Part shown: piece after piece, positions 32,377 through 43,998 of the stretch | Numbering within the stretch: position 1 is the first letter of the stretch | How the letters are laid out: each line of letters begins with the position of its first letter | NCBI GenBank assembly: GCA_022828595.1 | Contig: JAKGHH010000004.1 | Location: 55,144,422-55,208,421 of the forward strand | From: Nelumbo lutea | Taxonomy: Eukaryota; Streptophyta; Magnoliopsida; Proteales; Nelumbonaceae | Reading direction: 5' to 3' | Length of the DNA: 64,000 nucleotides | Made by a program: the position numbers and the translations under genes | Notes under the pieces: generated by a model | The model's input: only the letters and a program-made list of their open reading frames with translations | Told to the model about the DNA's origin: nothing | Databases searched by the model: none

Positions 32377-34252
32377 AGACAGTGTATGCCCTTAGCTCCA
32401 ATCATATGTACATTATGACATTTAATGTAAATGAATAAAGTACATATTTGATTCATGTTATTATGGTGTGTTTCTGTGTAATACCCTTAAACTGGACACA
32501 TATGAGACTTGTGTTAGTTTAGAATCTTCACAAGGCTAACACTGATCTGCCGCCAAGTTGGTTGGGGTGGCTTGTCTCAGCTACCAGGGTGAGATTTGAG
32601 GTGCATGCAGTGCGGGTTTTCTTGAAACCTTGAATCGGACCAGAATTCCAGTTTTGCCCTGGACCTTGGAGATAGATGGGCAAAATTGGAATGTTACACC
32701 TAACCCCTAGACTCGATTATGATACTGCACTAGGTGTCAGATTGGGCTATCTTTGATATGCCAATCAGTGAGATCCTTAGAGGGGATCAAAACCTGGGTA
32801 TGTTGGGACAGTTTGAGAATTCATCTGAGTGGGTGATCATAGTGACTGGATCAGCCCCTTTGTCGAACATAGTGAATGATAAGGGATGCACTCTCTCTGA
32901 TGGAAACCAAAGCTGCCAGCAGCCGATTTCAACCGTTGAAATTTGTTTTGCAAAATATATTTATATAGAGATATACATATATATATATATATATTAAGGT
33001 TTCAAAATGTTTGCAAAAGGTTTTAATTCCCGGGATCCATGTGAGTAGAGAGTGCAACACTGTACCTTGTAGCCAAGGGAGAGGTCCTCTCTTGTCGGAC
33101 GGTTTTTTATCATTATGGGCTGAGTGGTTAAGTGTAAGACCATTGAAGGTAATACCTGATGGGATAATCTTGCATCTGCCCATAGTCCTTAGGTTTTTAT
33201 AAGGTGGCTTGACCCAATGACCATTTAGTGTAAATGTTGGGCCCACTAAGAGCCCATGGTGATGGACTTAGGGGTTCATTGTCTCCTATAGTGAATTCGG
33301 CCAGGCCTTGTAACAAAGGATGGGCTGAACCCATGTGGCTAATGTGTAGATCAATGTTTGGGTCCCATGCCATACAAGGATATCCAACTAGGCAGCAATT
33401 TGAAGGTTAAGTGAGCACATAGACTTAATAGGCCTAAAACCCAATTCGAACTGGCTTAATAAGATTAATTAAAGAAGGGCGGTTCTGGGATTTAGATCAG
33501 CAGATAGGATAAGGGGTTGTCCCTATCCACTCAGAGAGTCCAGATCCAAATAAAGATTTTGATCAGGAAACTCCTAATTAGGAGGGCTGATCTTTATCTA
33601 CAGATAAGATAAGGGATTATCCTTATCTCTTAAAGAGAGTCCAGGTCCAAATACAAGATTTGGATTAGAAAACTCCTAATGGGATTAGGAGATGCTCTCT
33701 TTAAGGCTATAAATAGAGGAGCAAGGCGAACCTCCATATCATCCTTCAGTTTTTCTGATACAAGAGAGAAGATAGCATACAGTTGGACGGACGCCATCTT
33801 CTACTATTGCCGCCAATACCAATTCGATCTCCACCTGTAAGAGCAATCAAGAAAGGGTTCTTGATATCACCTTTTGGCAGAAAAGGTGATTTGAAGTCGT
33901 GCTCACTCGCCCTCCACCAGATTCTTGGTGAAGAATCAGGTTCTTGCTGAAGAGCCATCCTGCTAATTCTGCTCCACCCTACGCTGTGTCATCTTCAGTG
34001 GGAGCAGTCTTTGGTAATCTCCTTGGGAGTGAACACTTTCGTTGGGAGTTACTGTTACTCTGTATCAAGTATATCCCTCTCCTACCTTTTGGTTTTAGAC
34101 CTGGTTCAGTTTAGGTTCAAGATTGATCCTTGAAAAGGCAGTTTTCTAAAATAGGGAATGTGATTCCCACATGGGAGAGAGAAATTTTTGAAATTTTGCC
34201 CAACCTACCTGTAGGGTTCGGCCATCCATATGATGGATCTCTCATTCCTTTA
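32377..34252 (+). repeat. C3: copia 5' LTR
   Basis: It starts at AGACAGTGTATGCCC (the first bases of TGTTAGACAG are altered) and ends TCATTCCTTTA, directly before a primer site, so this is a 5' LTR of about 1876 bp. It belongs to a subgroup sharing CCATATGATGGATCTCTC with C4. Its TATA box is TATAAATA (33708-33715), and the recurrent LTR frame is at 32734-32997. Confidence 0.9.
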
Positions 34253-34957
34253 GTAGTATCAGAGCCAGGTTCAAATCTTGAACCAAAATTGGTCAGATCT
34301 GAAACTGCGGAAATGGGTAGAAGGCATTCTACCCGATTTGCGTAGATTATTGATTTTCTAGGAAATCGGTTCCTAGATTAAGGGTGATTGATCTGAAATT
34401 AAAACTTTTTAAATCTGATATATATTTAGAATTGTACTTTATACTTATCTTGATTTATGGGTTGTTCGTACGGTGGTGATCGTAATCTTGATTGGCGCAA
34501 GAAATCTGCATTTTGCAGTTCTTTTACATTCTTGTCTGTAATTAATTTTTTTTAGACTGAATGTATAGGAATTTGATTTGATGTAATATTAATAGAAATT
34601 AGGGTTTTCTATTTTATTCCATTCAAATTCGAAGCTGATTGTGTAGAAGGAAGAAGTTTCGCAGATTAGGGTTCGGCTATCTGCAATTTGTAGTTTGAGA
34701 AACTGCAAACTGCGAACTAACATCTGTTTTGTAGGGTAGCTGATCTACGAACAGCCCCTGTACTGATTCTTGAATGTATTTTATCAGTAATTTAATTTCA
34801 GATCAGAATCTTGAATTAAATCTTGAGTTAAAGATCAAACCCTAGACCCATTCGAACTAGATTGGACCAAACTGGTTGAACTGAATTTGTGATTCAATGG
34901 GGGCTATTCTCAGCCCTAACTTTTCATTCTTGGGTCCAGAGGTTTATGGTTAATTAC
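34253..34957 (+). other. C3 primer-binding site and truncated leader
   Basis: TAGTATCAGAGCC (34254-34266) corresponds to the initiator tRNA-Met copia site TGGTATCAGAGCC with one change. About 690 bp of leader follow and match the C5 and C7 leaders. They stop at the inverted LTR C4, before gag. No coding sequence. Confidence 0.85.
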
Positions 34958-37399
34958 TGAAGGGATGAGAGATCCATCATATGGATGGTCAAACCCTGCA
35001 AGTAGGTTGGGCGAAATTTCAAGATTTCTCTCTCCCATGTGGGAATCACATTCCCTGTTTTAGAAAATCTGCATTTTCAAGGATCAATCTTGAACCTAAA
35101 CTAAACCAGATATGGAAGCAAAAGGTAGGAGAAAGAGATACCTGATATGGAGAAATAATAACTCCCAATGAAGGTGTTCACGCCCAAGGAGATCTCCTAA
35201 GACTGCTCCCACTGAAGATGACATAGTGTGGGGTGGAGTAGAATCAGTGGGTGGTTCTTGACAAGAACTGAATCCTTCAGCAAGAATTCAATGGAGGGTA
35301 TGTGAGCACGACTTCAGATTAGTTTTTTCTCCAAAAATTGATATCAAGAACCCTTCTTGATCACTCCTATAGTGGAGAATGAACGGGCAATGGCGGCAGC
35401 AGGAGGAGGGTGCAAGAGCAGAAGATGACGCAGTCTTACTGTAGCTGTCTTCTCTCTTCCTGTGATCTGAGGTCTGAATTGCTTTTGAGATGTTGTTAAT
35501 GGTTTGCCCCCTCCTCCTTTTATAGCCTTAAAGAGAACAACTCCTAATCCCATTAGGAGTTTCCTGATTCAAATCCTTATTTGAATCTGGACTTTCTCTA
35601 AGAGATAAGGATAACGCCTTATCTTATCTGCAGATTAGATCAGCCCTTCCAATCTCATTAGGAGCTTCCTGATCCAAATCCTTATTTGGATCTTGACTCT
35701 CTGAGTGGATAGGGATAAGTCCCTATCCTATCTGTTGATCCAAAACCCAGATCCGCCCCTCTTTAATTAATCTAATTAAACTAGTTCGAATTGGACTTTA
35801 GGCCCATTAAGTCCATGTGCTCACTGACCTTCCAAACTGCTACCCAGTTGGGTTTCCTTGTATGGCGTGGTACCCAAACATTGATCTACACATCAGCCAC
35901 ATGGGTTCAGCCTAGCCTCTGTTATACGGCTTGGCTGAATTCACTGTTATGGGCAGTGAACCCCGGAGCCCATTACCATGGGCTCTTAACGGGCCCAATA
36001 GTTACACTAAGTGGTCCCTGGGCTAAGCCACCTTATAAAAACCTAGGGACTATGGGTAGATGCAAGATTAACCCATCAGGTATTACCCTCAATGAGCTTA
36101 CACTTAACCTCTCAGCACATAATGATCAAACACTGCCCGACAAGAGAGGACCTCTACCTCGGTTGCAAGGAATAGTGCTACAGTCCCTACTCACATGGAT
36201 CCTGGGAATTAAAACCTTTTACAAACATTTTGAAACCATAACATATATGTATATCTTTATATAAATATATTTTGCAAAAGCAAGTTTCAATGATTGAAAT
36301 TGGCTGCCAATAACTTTGGTTTCCGTCAGAGAGAGTGCATCCCCGATCAATACCTTTGTCCGACAAAGGGGCTGATCCTATCACTATGATCACCCACTCA
36401 GATGAATTCTCGGACTGTCCCAACATACCCAGGTTTTGAGATCTTACTGATTGGCATATGAAAGATAGCCCGGAGCCCATCACCATGGGCTCTTAACGCG
36501 CCCAACACTTACACTAAGTGGTCCTTGGGCTAAGCCACCTTATAAAAACCCAGGGACTGTGGGTAGATGCATGATTAGCCCATCAGGTATTACCCTCAAC
36601 GGTCTTACACTTAACCTCTCAGCACATAATGATTAAACACTACCCGACAAGATAGGACCTCTACCTCAGCTGCAAGGAACAGTGCTGCACTCTCTACTCA
36701 CATGGCTCCTGGGAATTAAAACCTTTTGCAAACATTTTGAAACCATAATATATATGTATATCTTTACATAAATATATTTTACAAAAATAAATTTCAACGA
36801 TTGAAATGGGTTTCCGGCAACTTTGGTTTCCATCAGAGAGAGTGCATCCCCGATCATTACCCTTTGTCCGACAAAGGGGCTGATCCTGTCACTATGATCA
36901 CCCACTCAGATGAATTCTTGGACTGTCCCAACATACCCAGGTTTTGACCCCCTCTAAGGATCTCACTTATTGGCATATCAAAGACAGCCCAATCTGACAC
37001 CTAGTGCAATATCATAATCGAGTCTAAGGATCAGGTGTAACATTACAGTTTTGCCCATCTATCTCCAAGGTCCAGGGCAATACTGGAATTCTGGTCCGAT
37101 TCGAGGTTTTAAGTAATCCTACATTGCATGTACCTCGGGTCTCACCCTGGCAGCTGAGGCAAGCCACCCGAACCAACTTGGTGGCACATCAGTGTCAACC
37201 TTGGCAGGATAAATCTCCCCAAACATACCTAGTGGATGTGAACATTCTAAACTAACACAAGTCTCATATGTGTCCAGTTAAGGGTATTACACAAAAACAC
37301 ACCACAATAACATGAATCAAATATGTACTTTATTCATTTATAATAAATGTGATAATGTACATCATTCTGATTGGAGCTAAGGGCATACACTATCTAACA
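34958..37399 (-). repeat. C4: inverted copia LTR with internal tandem duplication
   Basis: The plus-strand start TGAAGGGATGAGAG is the reverse complement of an LTR end, and the LTR start (CTATCTAACA) closes it at 37399. It is longer than its relatives because of a 507-bp tandem duplication (35963-36976). No target duplication was found (ATTAC before, GCTCT after). With C3 it makes a large inverted repeat. Confidence 0.9.
35963..36976 (-). repeat. Tandem duplication of 507 bp inside LTR C4
   Basis: Unit 1 (35963-36469) and unit 2 (36470-36976) both start CGGAGCCCAT and end in a CATATSAAAGAYAGCC segment, and align throughout with scattered substitutions. Both contain the recurrent LTR frame (36187-36486 and 36666-36905, minus strand). 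Confidence 0.9.
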
Positions 37400-37425
37400 G
37401 CTCTGATAATGTACATCATTCGGAA
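37400..37425. other. Junction filler copied from LTR C4
   Basis: TGATAATGTACATCATTC at 37404-37421 repeats 37350-37367 inside the adjacent LTR. It sits between the LTR end and the family A fragment, where neither element accounts for it. Confidence 0.7.
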
Positions 37426-37781
37426 GTTGCAACTACAAGACCTGGAGGATCCAGTTTATGATACATAGGGAAGTTTGTTTTCTTTTTTTTCTTGTTTTTG
37501 TGCATTTATAGTTAAGTTATTTCCACCTTTTCTTTTTACCTTACATTGAAGACAATAAGTAGACTAAGTGTGAAGGGGGAGAGTATAGGATTAAAAAAAA
37601 AAGAAGAAGAAGAACCTCAATTCTTTTGAAATCAATTGAAACAATGTTCTAGGAAAATTTTTGTAAATCTAGTAATGAGGTACGATCAAGGAGTACATGA
37701 CTTATCTGAAGCCATCCCTTTTAAGCTAGTCCTAAATTCAGGTTTAAGTAAATAGGGTAAATCTTTTATCAAGCAATTCAA

Positions 37782-37991
37782 TTGGTAGGGTGGAGCATAA
37801 AATGCACCTACCAACCAAGCAATTCAATAGTAGGATGGAGCATAAAATGCACCTACTAGCCAACAATTCAATCAATAGGATGGAGCATAAAATGCACTTA
37901 TTGACCAAGTAATCCTAATAGTGGGATGGAGCATAAAATGCACATACTAACTAAGTCCTAAAATGAGATGGAGCATAAAATGCACTCACTT
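37782..37991 (+). repeat. Array of five Athila 3' hairpins (family A)
   Basis: Five copies of the 17-nt core R/ATGGAGCATAAAATGCA (37790-37806, 37835-37851, 37880-37896, 37926-37942 and 37968-37984) are spaced 42-46 bp apart. Stems in order: TTGGTAGG/CCTACCAA; TAGTAGG/CCTACTA; TCAATAGG/CTTATTGA (one G-U); TAGTGGG/CATACTA (one G-U, one mismatch); TGAG/CTCA with two more A-T pairs beyond one mismatch. Confidence 0.85.
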
Positions 37992-38260
37992 CCACCAAGG
38001 AAAAAAAAAGAGAAAAAAAAAGAGAGAGCAAGTAAAAATGTTTTCCCTAGTTTACTACCTGGTTTGTAGTAGTAAAGAAGGGATTGGCTGATAGATGAGT
38101 TGAGTATAACTTGTTTGTGTTGACTTAATAGTTTGCAAAAACCAACCTAGGATGTTTGTGGAAAAAGATGAAGGAGAGTTGAGTTTAAAAATCAGTAGGA
38201 TAGTTTGTTCTTGTTTTATTTTTGCTCGAATTTTGTCTTGCCTGAGGACGGGCAAGGTTT

Positions 38261-38272
38261 AAGTGTGGGGGG
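38261..38272 (+). other. A3 polypurine tract
   Basis: AAGTGTGGGGGG, 3 bp before the LTR, parallel to NG 18296-18306. Confidence 0.75.
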
Positions 38273-38275
38273 ATT

Positions 38276-39721
38276 TGATGAGAATAAAAATTATCATATT
38301 TTTATCCCCAAATATTCAGTCTTTTATACTTAATTAGTACTTAATTGGACTCATTATTCTTGTATTTCGATTCAGGGCATGAAAGAAGGTGTCAGGAGAA
38401 AAACAAGGCTAATTGGATGATTTTGCACAGTTTCGGCACCATTCAATAATCTGGGCATAACTCTCACATCCTGACTCTGACTTAGATGATTCAAGATGAA
38501 CCGGAAAGATAAGGGAGAACTCCACAACTTTCATGTTTTGGGTTTTGAAAGATTTAGTCTCAATTGAGTTAAAAATCAAGCCCGATATCCAAGCAAATTC
38601 ACATTAAAGTCCAGTACACAGCTGAAGCCCAATTCGCATAAAAGCCTTGTAGCAGCCCAATTTATTAAAAAAGCCCAACTCGAATTTGAGAATAAAGAGT
38701 CTTGTCATATTTAAATTTCAATTGTAATTCTAGAAAGACAAAAGATTGAGATTACTAGATAGGATAGGATAGGATTAGATCTAATTAGGACTTTCTATTC
38801 TTAAGAAAGAACTCCTAAGAGGAGTTGGAAACAGCCCCTCCTCCTAAAGATATATAAGGGGGGGCGGACTAGCTTTTGGGCATCAAGCATTCAAGCTCTC
38901 TCTCTAAGTTAATCAAGAAGACAATCAAGAAAACTTCAAGAAGGAGATCAGCAAGGCAAGAAGGCTTCAAGAAGGAGGTGGCGATAAGGAGAAGACAAGA
39001 TCTCAGCTTCAAGGGGCGACATCATGAGTTCTTTCTTACCCCTTATTTGTTTTATTTCCTTTATCATGAATTAATTTATTTGTAGCTAGGGCTGTGGGAA
39101 GCCAAACCATGACAATGAATTGATTTTTATTCTGATTTATCCAATATTGTTATTTTCATCTTGTCTATGAGTTATTATGCATAATGTGATTAAGAGCTTG
39201 GCCGCCTCTTAATTGATTTGGTTTATGTGAGAAGAAAGGAATTCACATAATCGACTGATATATATACATGATCCATCTGATGATATAAGTTTTTCATAGA
39301 ACTTAATGCATTTCTATCACGAGAATTCTAGTTGAGAGATCGAAGGGTTATTTAATAGAGGTAGATTTGATATATCCTGAGAGGGAATACTAAATAAATT
39401 TGGAAAAACTTTAACTTATGAAAATAATAAATTATCTTGGTTAATCTAATAAATTGATATCCATCGGAATGGTTAGGTGGATCAATAGCCCTAGCGCTTC
39501 CAATTAGATCGTTGCAAGTTTTGTCATTGATTGCCTTTATTTTTATTTCTTTTTTTTCTTAATTTTCAGTAGTTCTTAATGTTAAATCTGAAATTCGGTT
39601 GTCCATATAATTAAGGAAGGCTATAGTTCTAATACTTATTTTGTTAAATCCTCATGGAACGATATCTTTATACTACTTGATAACTAGTGCACTTGCTAAG
39701 GTTATATAATTATAGCTATCA
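38276..39721 (+). repeat. A3 LTR (family A, 3' LTR)
   Basis: Starts TGATGAGAAT, ends TAGCTATCA, aligned with A1 and A2. TATA box TATATAAG at 38851-38858. It is a 3' LTR because the polypurine tract precedes it. Confidence 0.93.
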
Positions 39722-40920
39722 TCCTTCGAAGGTACTTAAGTATGTTTTTCACTGCAGTCCAATGCTCCTGCCCTAGGTTTGACTGAAATCTGTTTGCTAC
39801 ACTCACTGCCTGAGTGGTGTTAGGACGAGTGCATAGCATGGCATACATGATGCTCCCCATGGCTGAGGCATAGGAAACGTCCTTCATGCTCTAAATCTCC
39901 TCGGGAGTTTTGAGAGACATTCCCTTGGAGAGAGTGACTCCATGCCTGAAAGGAACATTTCCTTTCTTGGAGTTCTCCATGCTGTATCTCTTGACCATCT
40001 TGTCAATGTAAGTGGATTGGGATAATCCTATTATCCTCTTCGATCTATCTCTATATAGTCGAAGACCCAGTATATAGGAGGCTTCTCCAAGATCTTTCAT
40101 GGAGAATTGCTGTGAAAGCCATACTTTCACCATAGTCAACATTCCTACATCATTCCCAATAAGCAGAATATCATCTACATACAAGACCAAGAACATAACC
40201 TTATCCCCACTAGATTTCCTATAAACTCAGGGTTCATCTGGGTTCGACTCAGAGTCAAACTTTTTGATAGTAGAGTCAAACCGGATGTTCCAACTCCTAG
40301 AAGCGTGCTTAAGTCCATATATGGATCTATTTAATTTACATACCATGTGTTCCTGACCCACAGCTATGAAACCTTGTGGTTGCTGCATGTAGATATCTTC
40401 ACTAAGATCTCCATTTAGGAACGCAGTTTTGACATCCATTTGCCAAATCTCATAGTCATGGTATGCTGCTACAGCTAACAAGGTCCTAATGGATATAAGC
40501 ATGGCCACCGGCGAAAAGGTTTCCTCATAATCGATGCCCTCTTTCTAAGTATACCCTTTTGCCACCAGACGAGCCTTATAGGTCTCAACCTTACCATCGG
40601 GGCCCTTCTTCCTCTTATAGATCCATTTGCAACCAATTGCTTTTACCCCAGGGGCGGATCTACTAGAGTTCAGACTTCATTGGTCTCCATTGAGTCCATC
40701 TCAGCTCTCAGGGCATCTACCCACTTTAAGGAATCTATGTCTAACATAGCTTCCATATAAGTCATGGATCCTTCTCACAAGTCATGGATTCCACCAGGTA
40801 TATCCTAGTAATAGCCAAAACGAACTGGAGGCCTGGAAACCCGGGTAGATCTTCTATGTTGGTCACTACCTGGAACTTGTGGGACACCTCCCACTACTCT
40901 TGAGCTCTCTTCATCAAGAA
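39722..40920 (-). pseudogene. C5 copia reverse transcriptase, cut by A3
   Basis: Frames 40508-40227, 40196-39891 and 39887-39722 give IWQMDVKTAFLNGDLSEDIY, LNRSIYGLKHASRSW and the catalytic LYVDDILLIGN, then YILGLRLYRDRSKRIIGLSQ and a broken connection to RNase H (NILKYLRR). A3 replaces everything after LRR. Stops or frameshifts lie near 40225, 39892 and 40545. Confidence 0.92.
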
Positions 40921-40927
40921 CAACTTC

Positions 40928-41749
40928 CTAACGATGATTGTTCAGGATGTAATCATCCTCCAAGAAATGGGCATTTCGGCTATAGAACACCTTTTGTTTT
41001 CCTGGGTCATATAATAGGTAACCCATAGAGCCCTTGAGGTAGCCTACGAATAGGCAACGACAGGTCTTGGATTCCAATTTGTGCGCACTCATTCTTTTAA
41101 TGTGTGTTGGACAACCCCAAATCTTCAAGTGTCTGACACTTGGTTTCTTTCCGGTCCAAAGTTCATAGGGAGTGTTTGGAACTGATTTGGTTGGAACCTG
41201 GTTCAGCACGTATATCAAAGTCTCCAATACGAAACCCAAAAAGGATGTGGGCAACTCTGAGTGCACAAGAAGTGACCGGACCATATCCAATAAGGTCCTA
41301 TTCCTCCTCTTTGAAACACCGTTTAGCTGTGTTGTAGTAGGAGGAGCTAACTGTGATACTATCCCGTTGACCTTTATGTAGTCCCTAAATTCGTTAGAGA
41401 GATACTCACCACCTCGATCCGATCGAAGGGTCTTAATTTCTCTCCCTAACTGTTTCTCGACCCCTTGTCTGAACTGTTTGAACTTTTCAAATGATTCAAA
41501 CTTGTGTCTCATTAGGTACACGTAACCATACCAAGAATGATCATTGGTGAATGTAATAAAATACATGTGTTGGTTACGAGTCCTAACACTCAAGGGACCA
41601 CATACATCAGTATGTATAAGGTAAAGCGTGCTTGTACATCTTTTAGGCTTACCGTTAAATGGCCATTTTGTCATCTTACCCTGAAGGCAAAGTTCACAAG
41701 TGGGAAGATCTTCTATAGTTAGAAAATCCAAAGGACCATCCTTTACCAA
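40928..41749 (-). pseudogene. C5 copia integrase, catalytic Glu changed to Lys
   Basis: This is the longest open frame in the window (273 codons). It begins with a GAG-pre-integrase part ([14 protein letters not shown]), followed by the core: D in [11 protein letters not shown] in LRSDRGGEY, then [14 protein letters not shown] where C6 has NGVSERRNRT. The third catalytic acid is thus K (GAG to AAG). The C-terminal part ends [20 protein letters not shown]. The frame is open, but the enzyme should be inactive. Confidence 0.93.
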
Positions 41750-41763
41750 CCTTGTGATACGAT

Positions 41764-42268
41764 CTATATTAATATGGTAAAGTCGGTAATGCCATAGGCA
41801 TGTGGGATTAACTGTATCACGGATTCCTTTCTTGGGATATCAACCGATGTGGTTTCGGCTATGTTAGTTTCCAGAGAAAGATGGAGAACATAGAGACCAT
41901 TCTCAAGTTCTCCGCATGCGATGAATTTGTTATTTCTTTTAATTGTAATCGTATTACCAAAAATAATAGAATATCCATCCGCACTTAATTTTGAAACAAA
42001 AATCAAATTTCTTCTCAAATTTTGTACATAAAGACAATCTTTCACAATTGGTCCTTCTTTGAAAAATAACTCTACGGTTCCTATAGCCATAGCTGCAACA
42101 CTTGCAGAAGTCCCCAAGTAAAGAGTTACTTCTTCGTCACTCAGTCTTCTCCTTATCCTGAACCCCTACAGTGAGTTACACGCATGAGTCGATGCCCCAG
42201 ATTCAATACACCAGGAAAAGGCTCATCCTAAAACCAACAAATTGATTTCTATGACACAGGATTCAAAA
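41764..42268 (-). pseudogene. C5 protease region, active-site Asp changed to Glu
   Basis: The peptide around 42215-42190 reads SWCIESGASTHACNSL. C7 has SWYVDSGASTHACNSL and C6 retains CIDSG, so the catalytic aspartate is glutamate here. A stop follows (NSL then TAG). The 42117-41764 frame is the linker to integrase (CLYVQNLRRNLIFVSKLSAD, NNKFIACGELENGLYVLHLS). Confidence 0.88.
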
Positions 42269-42973
42269 TTACCTTTCTTGGATTCCAGGTACTGAGGACA
42301 GTTCCTCTTCTAATGGCCAGTCTGTTTGCAGAAGTGACAAGCATCTGATGCTTTGTCCTTCTTTTGCTTCTTGGACTTGGTGGCTTTCTTCTGGGGCCCT
42401 TTGCAACATATTGTTGAGTTCTTGAATGCTGACATTTAGCTTGTTCATGTTGTAATTCATGATGAACGGAGTGAAGGAAGGAGGCAAAGAATTTAGTATG
42501 GTGTCTACCTTAATGACATGGTCCAGCCTAGACCCAAGAGCCTCAAGTTCATTGATATAGCCCATCATCCGAAGACAATGGTCCTGAACTTTCTAGCCCT
42601 TGGACATTTGCGCGGTTATGAATTGGTTCAAGACCTTTTGCTGAGTAGAACGGTTCTGCTCTTCTCACATTGTATTTAGACTATCCAATATGTCCTTGGC
42701 CAGCTCGATCTGATCGAATTGCCTTTGTATCGGATTGTCCAGGGAGGCAATGATATAGCATAGGGCTAGGGAATTTTTCTCTTCCCACTCTTGGTAGTCC
42801 CTCCTGCGGGCCTTAGAAGCCCTATCTCCCGAACGCTCCAGGGCAGGGTTTTTAGCCACCTTGTCCAAGTTCTCAGAAGTCATGACCAGCATAAGGTTAC
42901 GGTACCAGTCAGCATAGTTTGGTCCTTTAAGTTTGTTGTCATCCAACAACTTTGTAAATTGTTTGTTTGCCAT
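42269..42973 (-). pseudogene. C5 copia gag, with deletion
   Basis: The ATG at 42973 opens MANKQFTKLLDDNKLKGPNY, with DWYRNLMLVMTSE and DNPIQRQFDQIELAKDILD, a copia gag of the UBN2/retrotrans_gag kind. It breaks after 102 codons and resumes at 42568-42269 (MGYINELEALGSRLDHV). About 100 bp corresponding to the Lys-rich linker in C6 (49070-49160) are deleted near 42400. The zinc knuckle is frameshifted. Confidence 0.9.
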
Positions 42974-43993
42974 TTATGGTAAAAAACAAACATCAGTCCA
43001 CAACCTAATTTGATTCATGTAATCTACATAGATATGGCTTTTAACGGAGACAATGACTTATGTCCCTAGAAATGTGGGAAATCACATAGGGTGTATGGGG
43101 CCAATTGTTTCAGCTGCATAACCCCACCACCTTTCTATGAAGGATCATATCCACTCATCAAATAAGCTTTCCCTTTGGCCTCTGTCAGACAAGGTTCATT
43201 GCCATTTTAGGTTAAACCTTTCTGTCTAGTGAGTGCTCACCCATCATATTCATGAATGCCAAGGTACCGTGAGAGAGTCTTTCATTTTAGGATAGGCCCC
43301 TTCCACATCGGTTTATGATGCCCCTATCATCTTATGAAACATTCCAATAGATCTAGTAGCAAATGGATAGCCCAATTTTATGGTGCGTTTCCTCATTACT
43401 GAAGGTCCCATCTTCATGCTAATGATGGAAGGCCTTTAGAGAGTTCATCATATGAATCTCCCTATCACATGCACTCATATTTCAAACCAAAGTGGCTCCC
43501 ATTGACTTTCATAAAGCTAGATTTAGGTGGGCCCTAAATGGCTATGGTTCTGAACGAATCCTCTTTAGGGAGGTGTAGGGCCCACCATGAAGGGAGATCA
43601 TCCAATGATCTTTAGGGACACCATGGCAATGATGTGCATTCAGCCATGGAGTGCACAAGAGCCACTATAGTATCAGCATGGGCCAAGTACATATGACCCA
43701 TGAACGTTGCACACCACACATCTTTACATCACATGCAAGGATAGAATTGATCCAATCAATTAATATCTATAAAGCCCATTATTAAAGCCCAGTTTAATCC
43801 ATAATATTACTGATTAATAATATCTAGGTATATGGGCTGAATAGTAGTTAGTTGTTCAGCCCATATAGCTTTTCTGCAGTTAGTGGACTTTAGCAGTTTT
43901 AACTCCTTAAAACTAGGCCTTACAAGTGTGGGCCGAATTAAGTCTCATAATTAAACATCAATCTCTTGATCCAAAAGTGGGAAATTAGGGCTG
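42974..43993 (-). other. C5 leader, part 2
   Basis: The noncoding leader lies between the C6 insertion point and gag and aligns with C6 49735-50790 and C7 57260-58385. I see no gene. The target duplication AGAGC at 43994-43998 belongs to C5. Confidence 0.85.
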
Positions 43994-43998
43994 AGAGC

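Larger units (their letters stand above)
37426..39721 (+). mobile_element. A3: 3' end of an Athila-like element (family A), 5' truncated
   Basis: A noncoding tail (37426-38275) of the same design as in E1 and NG contains five hairpins and a polypurine tract. It runs into a complete family A LTR (38276-39721, 1446 bp). Gag and pol are missing. The LTR ends exactly at TAGCTATCA, and copia RT sequence of C5 begins at 39722, so A3 entered C5. Confidence 0.9.

Noticed and set aside
36187..36486. LTR frames annotated as separate genes
   Set aside because: They recur because the LTR recurs. Selection has not been shown, so they are listed only as a finding.
34958..37399. C4 as the 3' LTR of C5
   Set aside because: C4 belongs to the C3 subgroup by its shared substitutions, while the C5 LTR resembles C2, and no polypurine tract precedes C4.
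37782..37991. Evenly spaced repeats that resemble a CRISPR array
   Set aside because: Plant nuclear context, repeat core is only 17 nt with a variable paired flank, spacing 42-46 bp, no cas genes, and the array lies in a retrotransposon tail.
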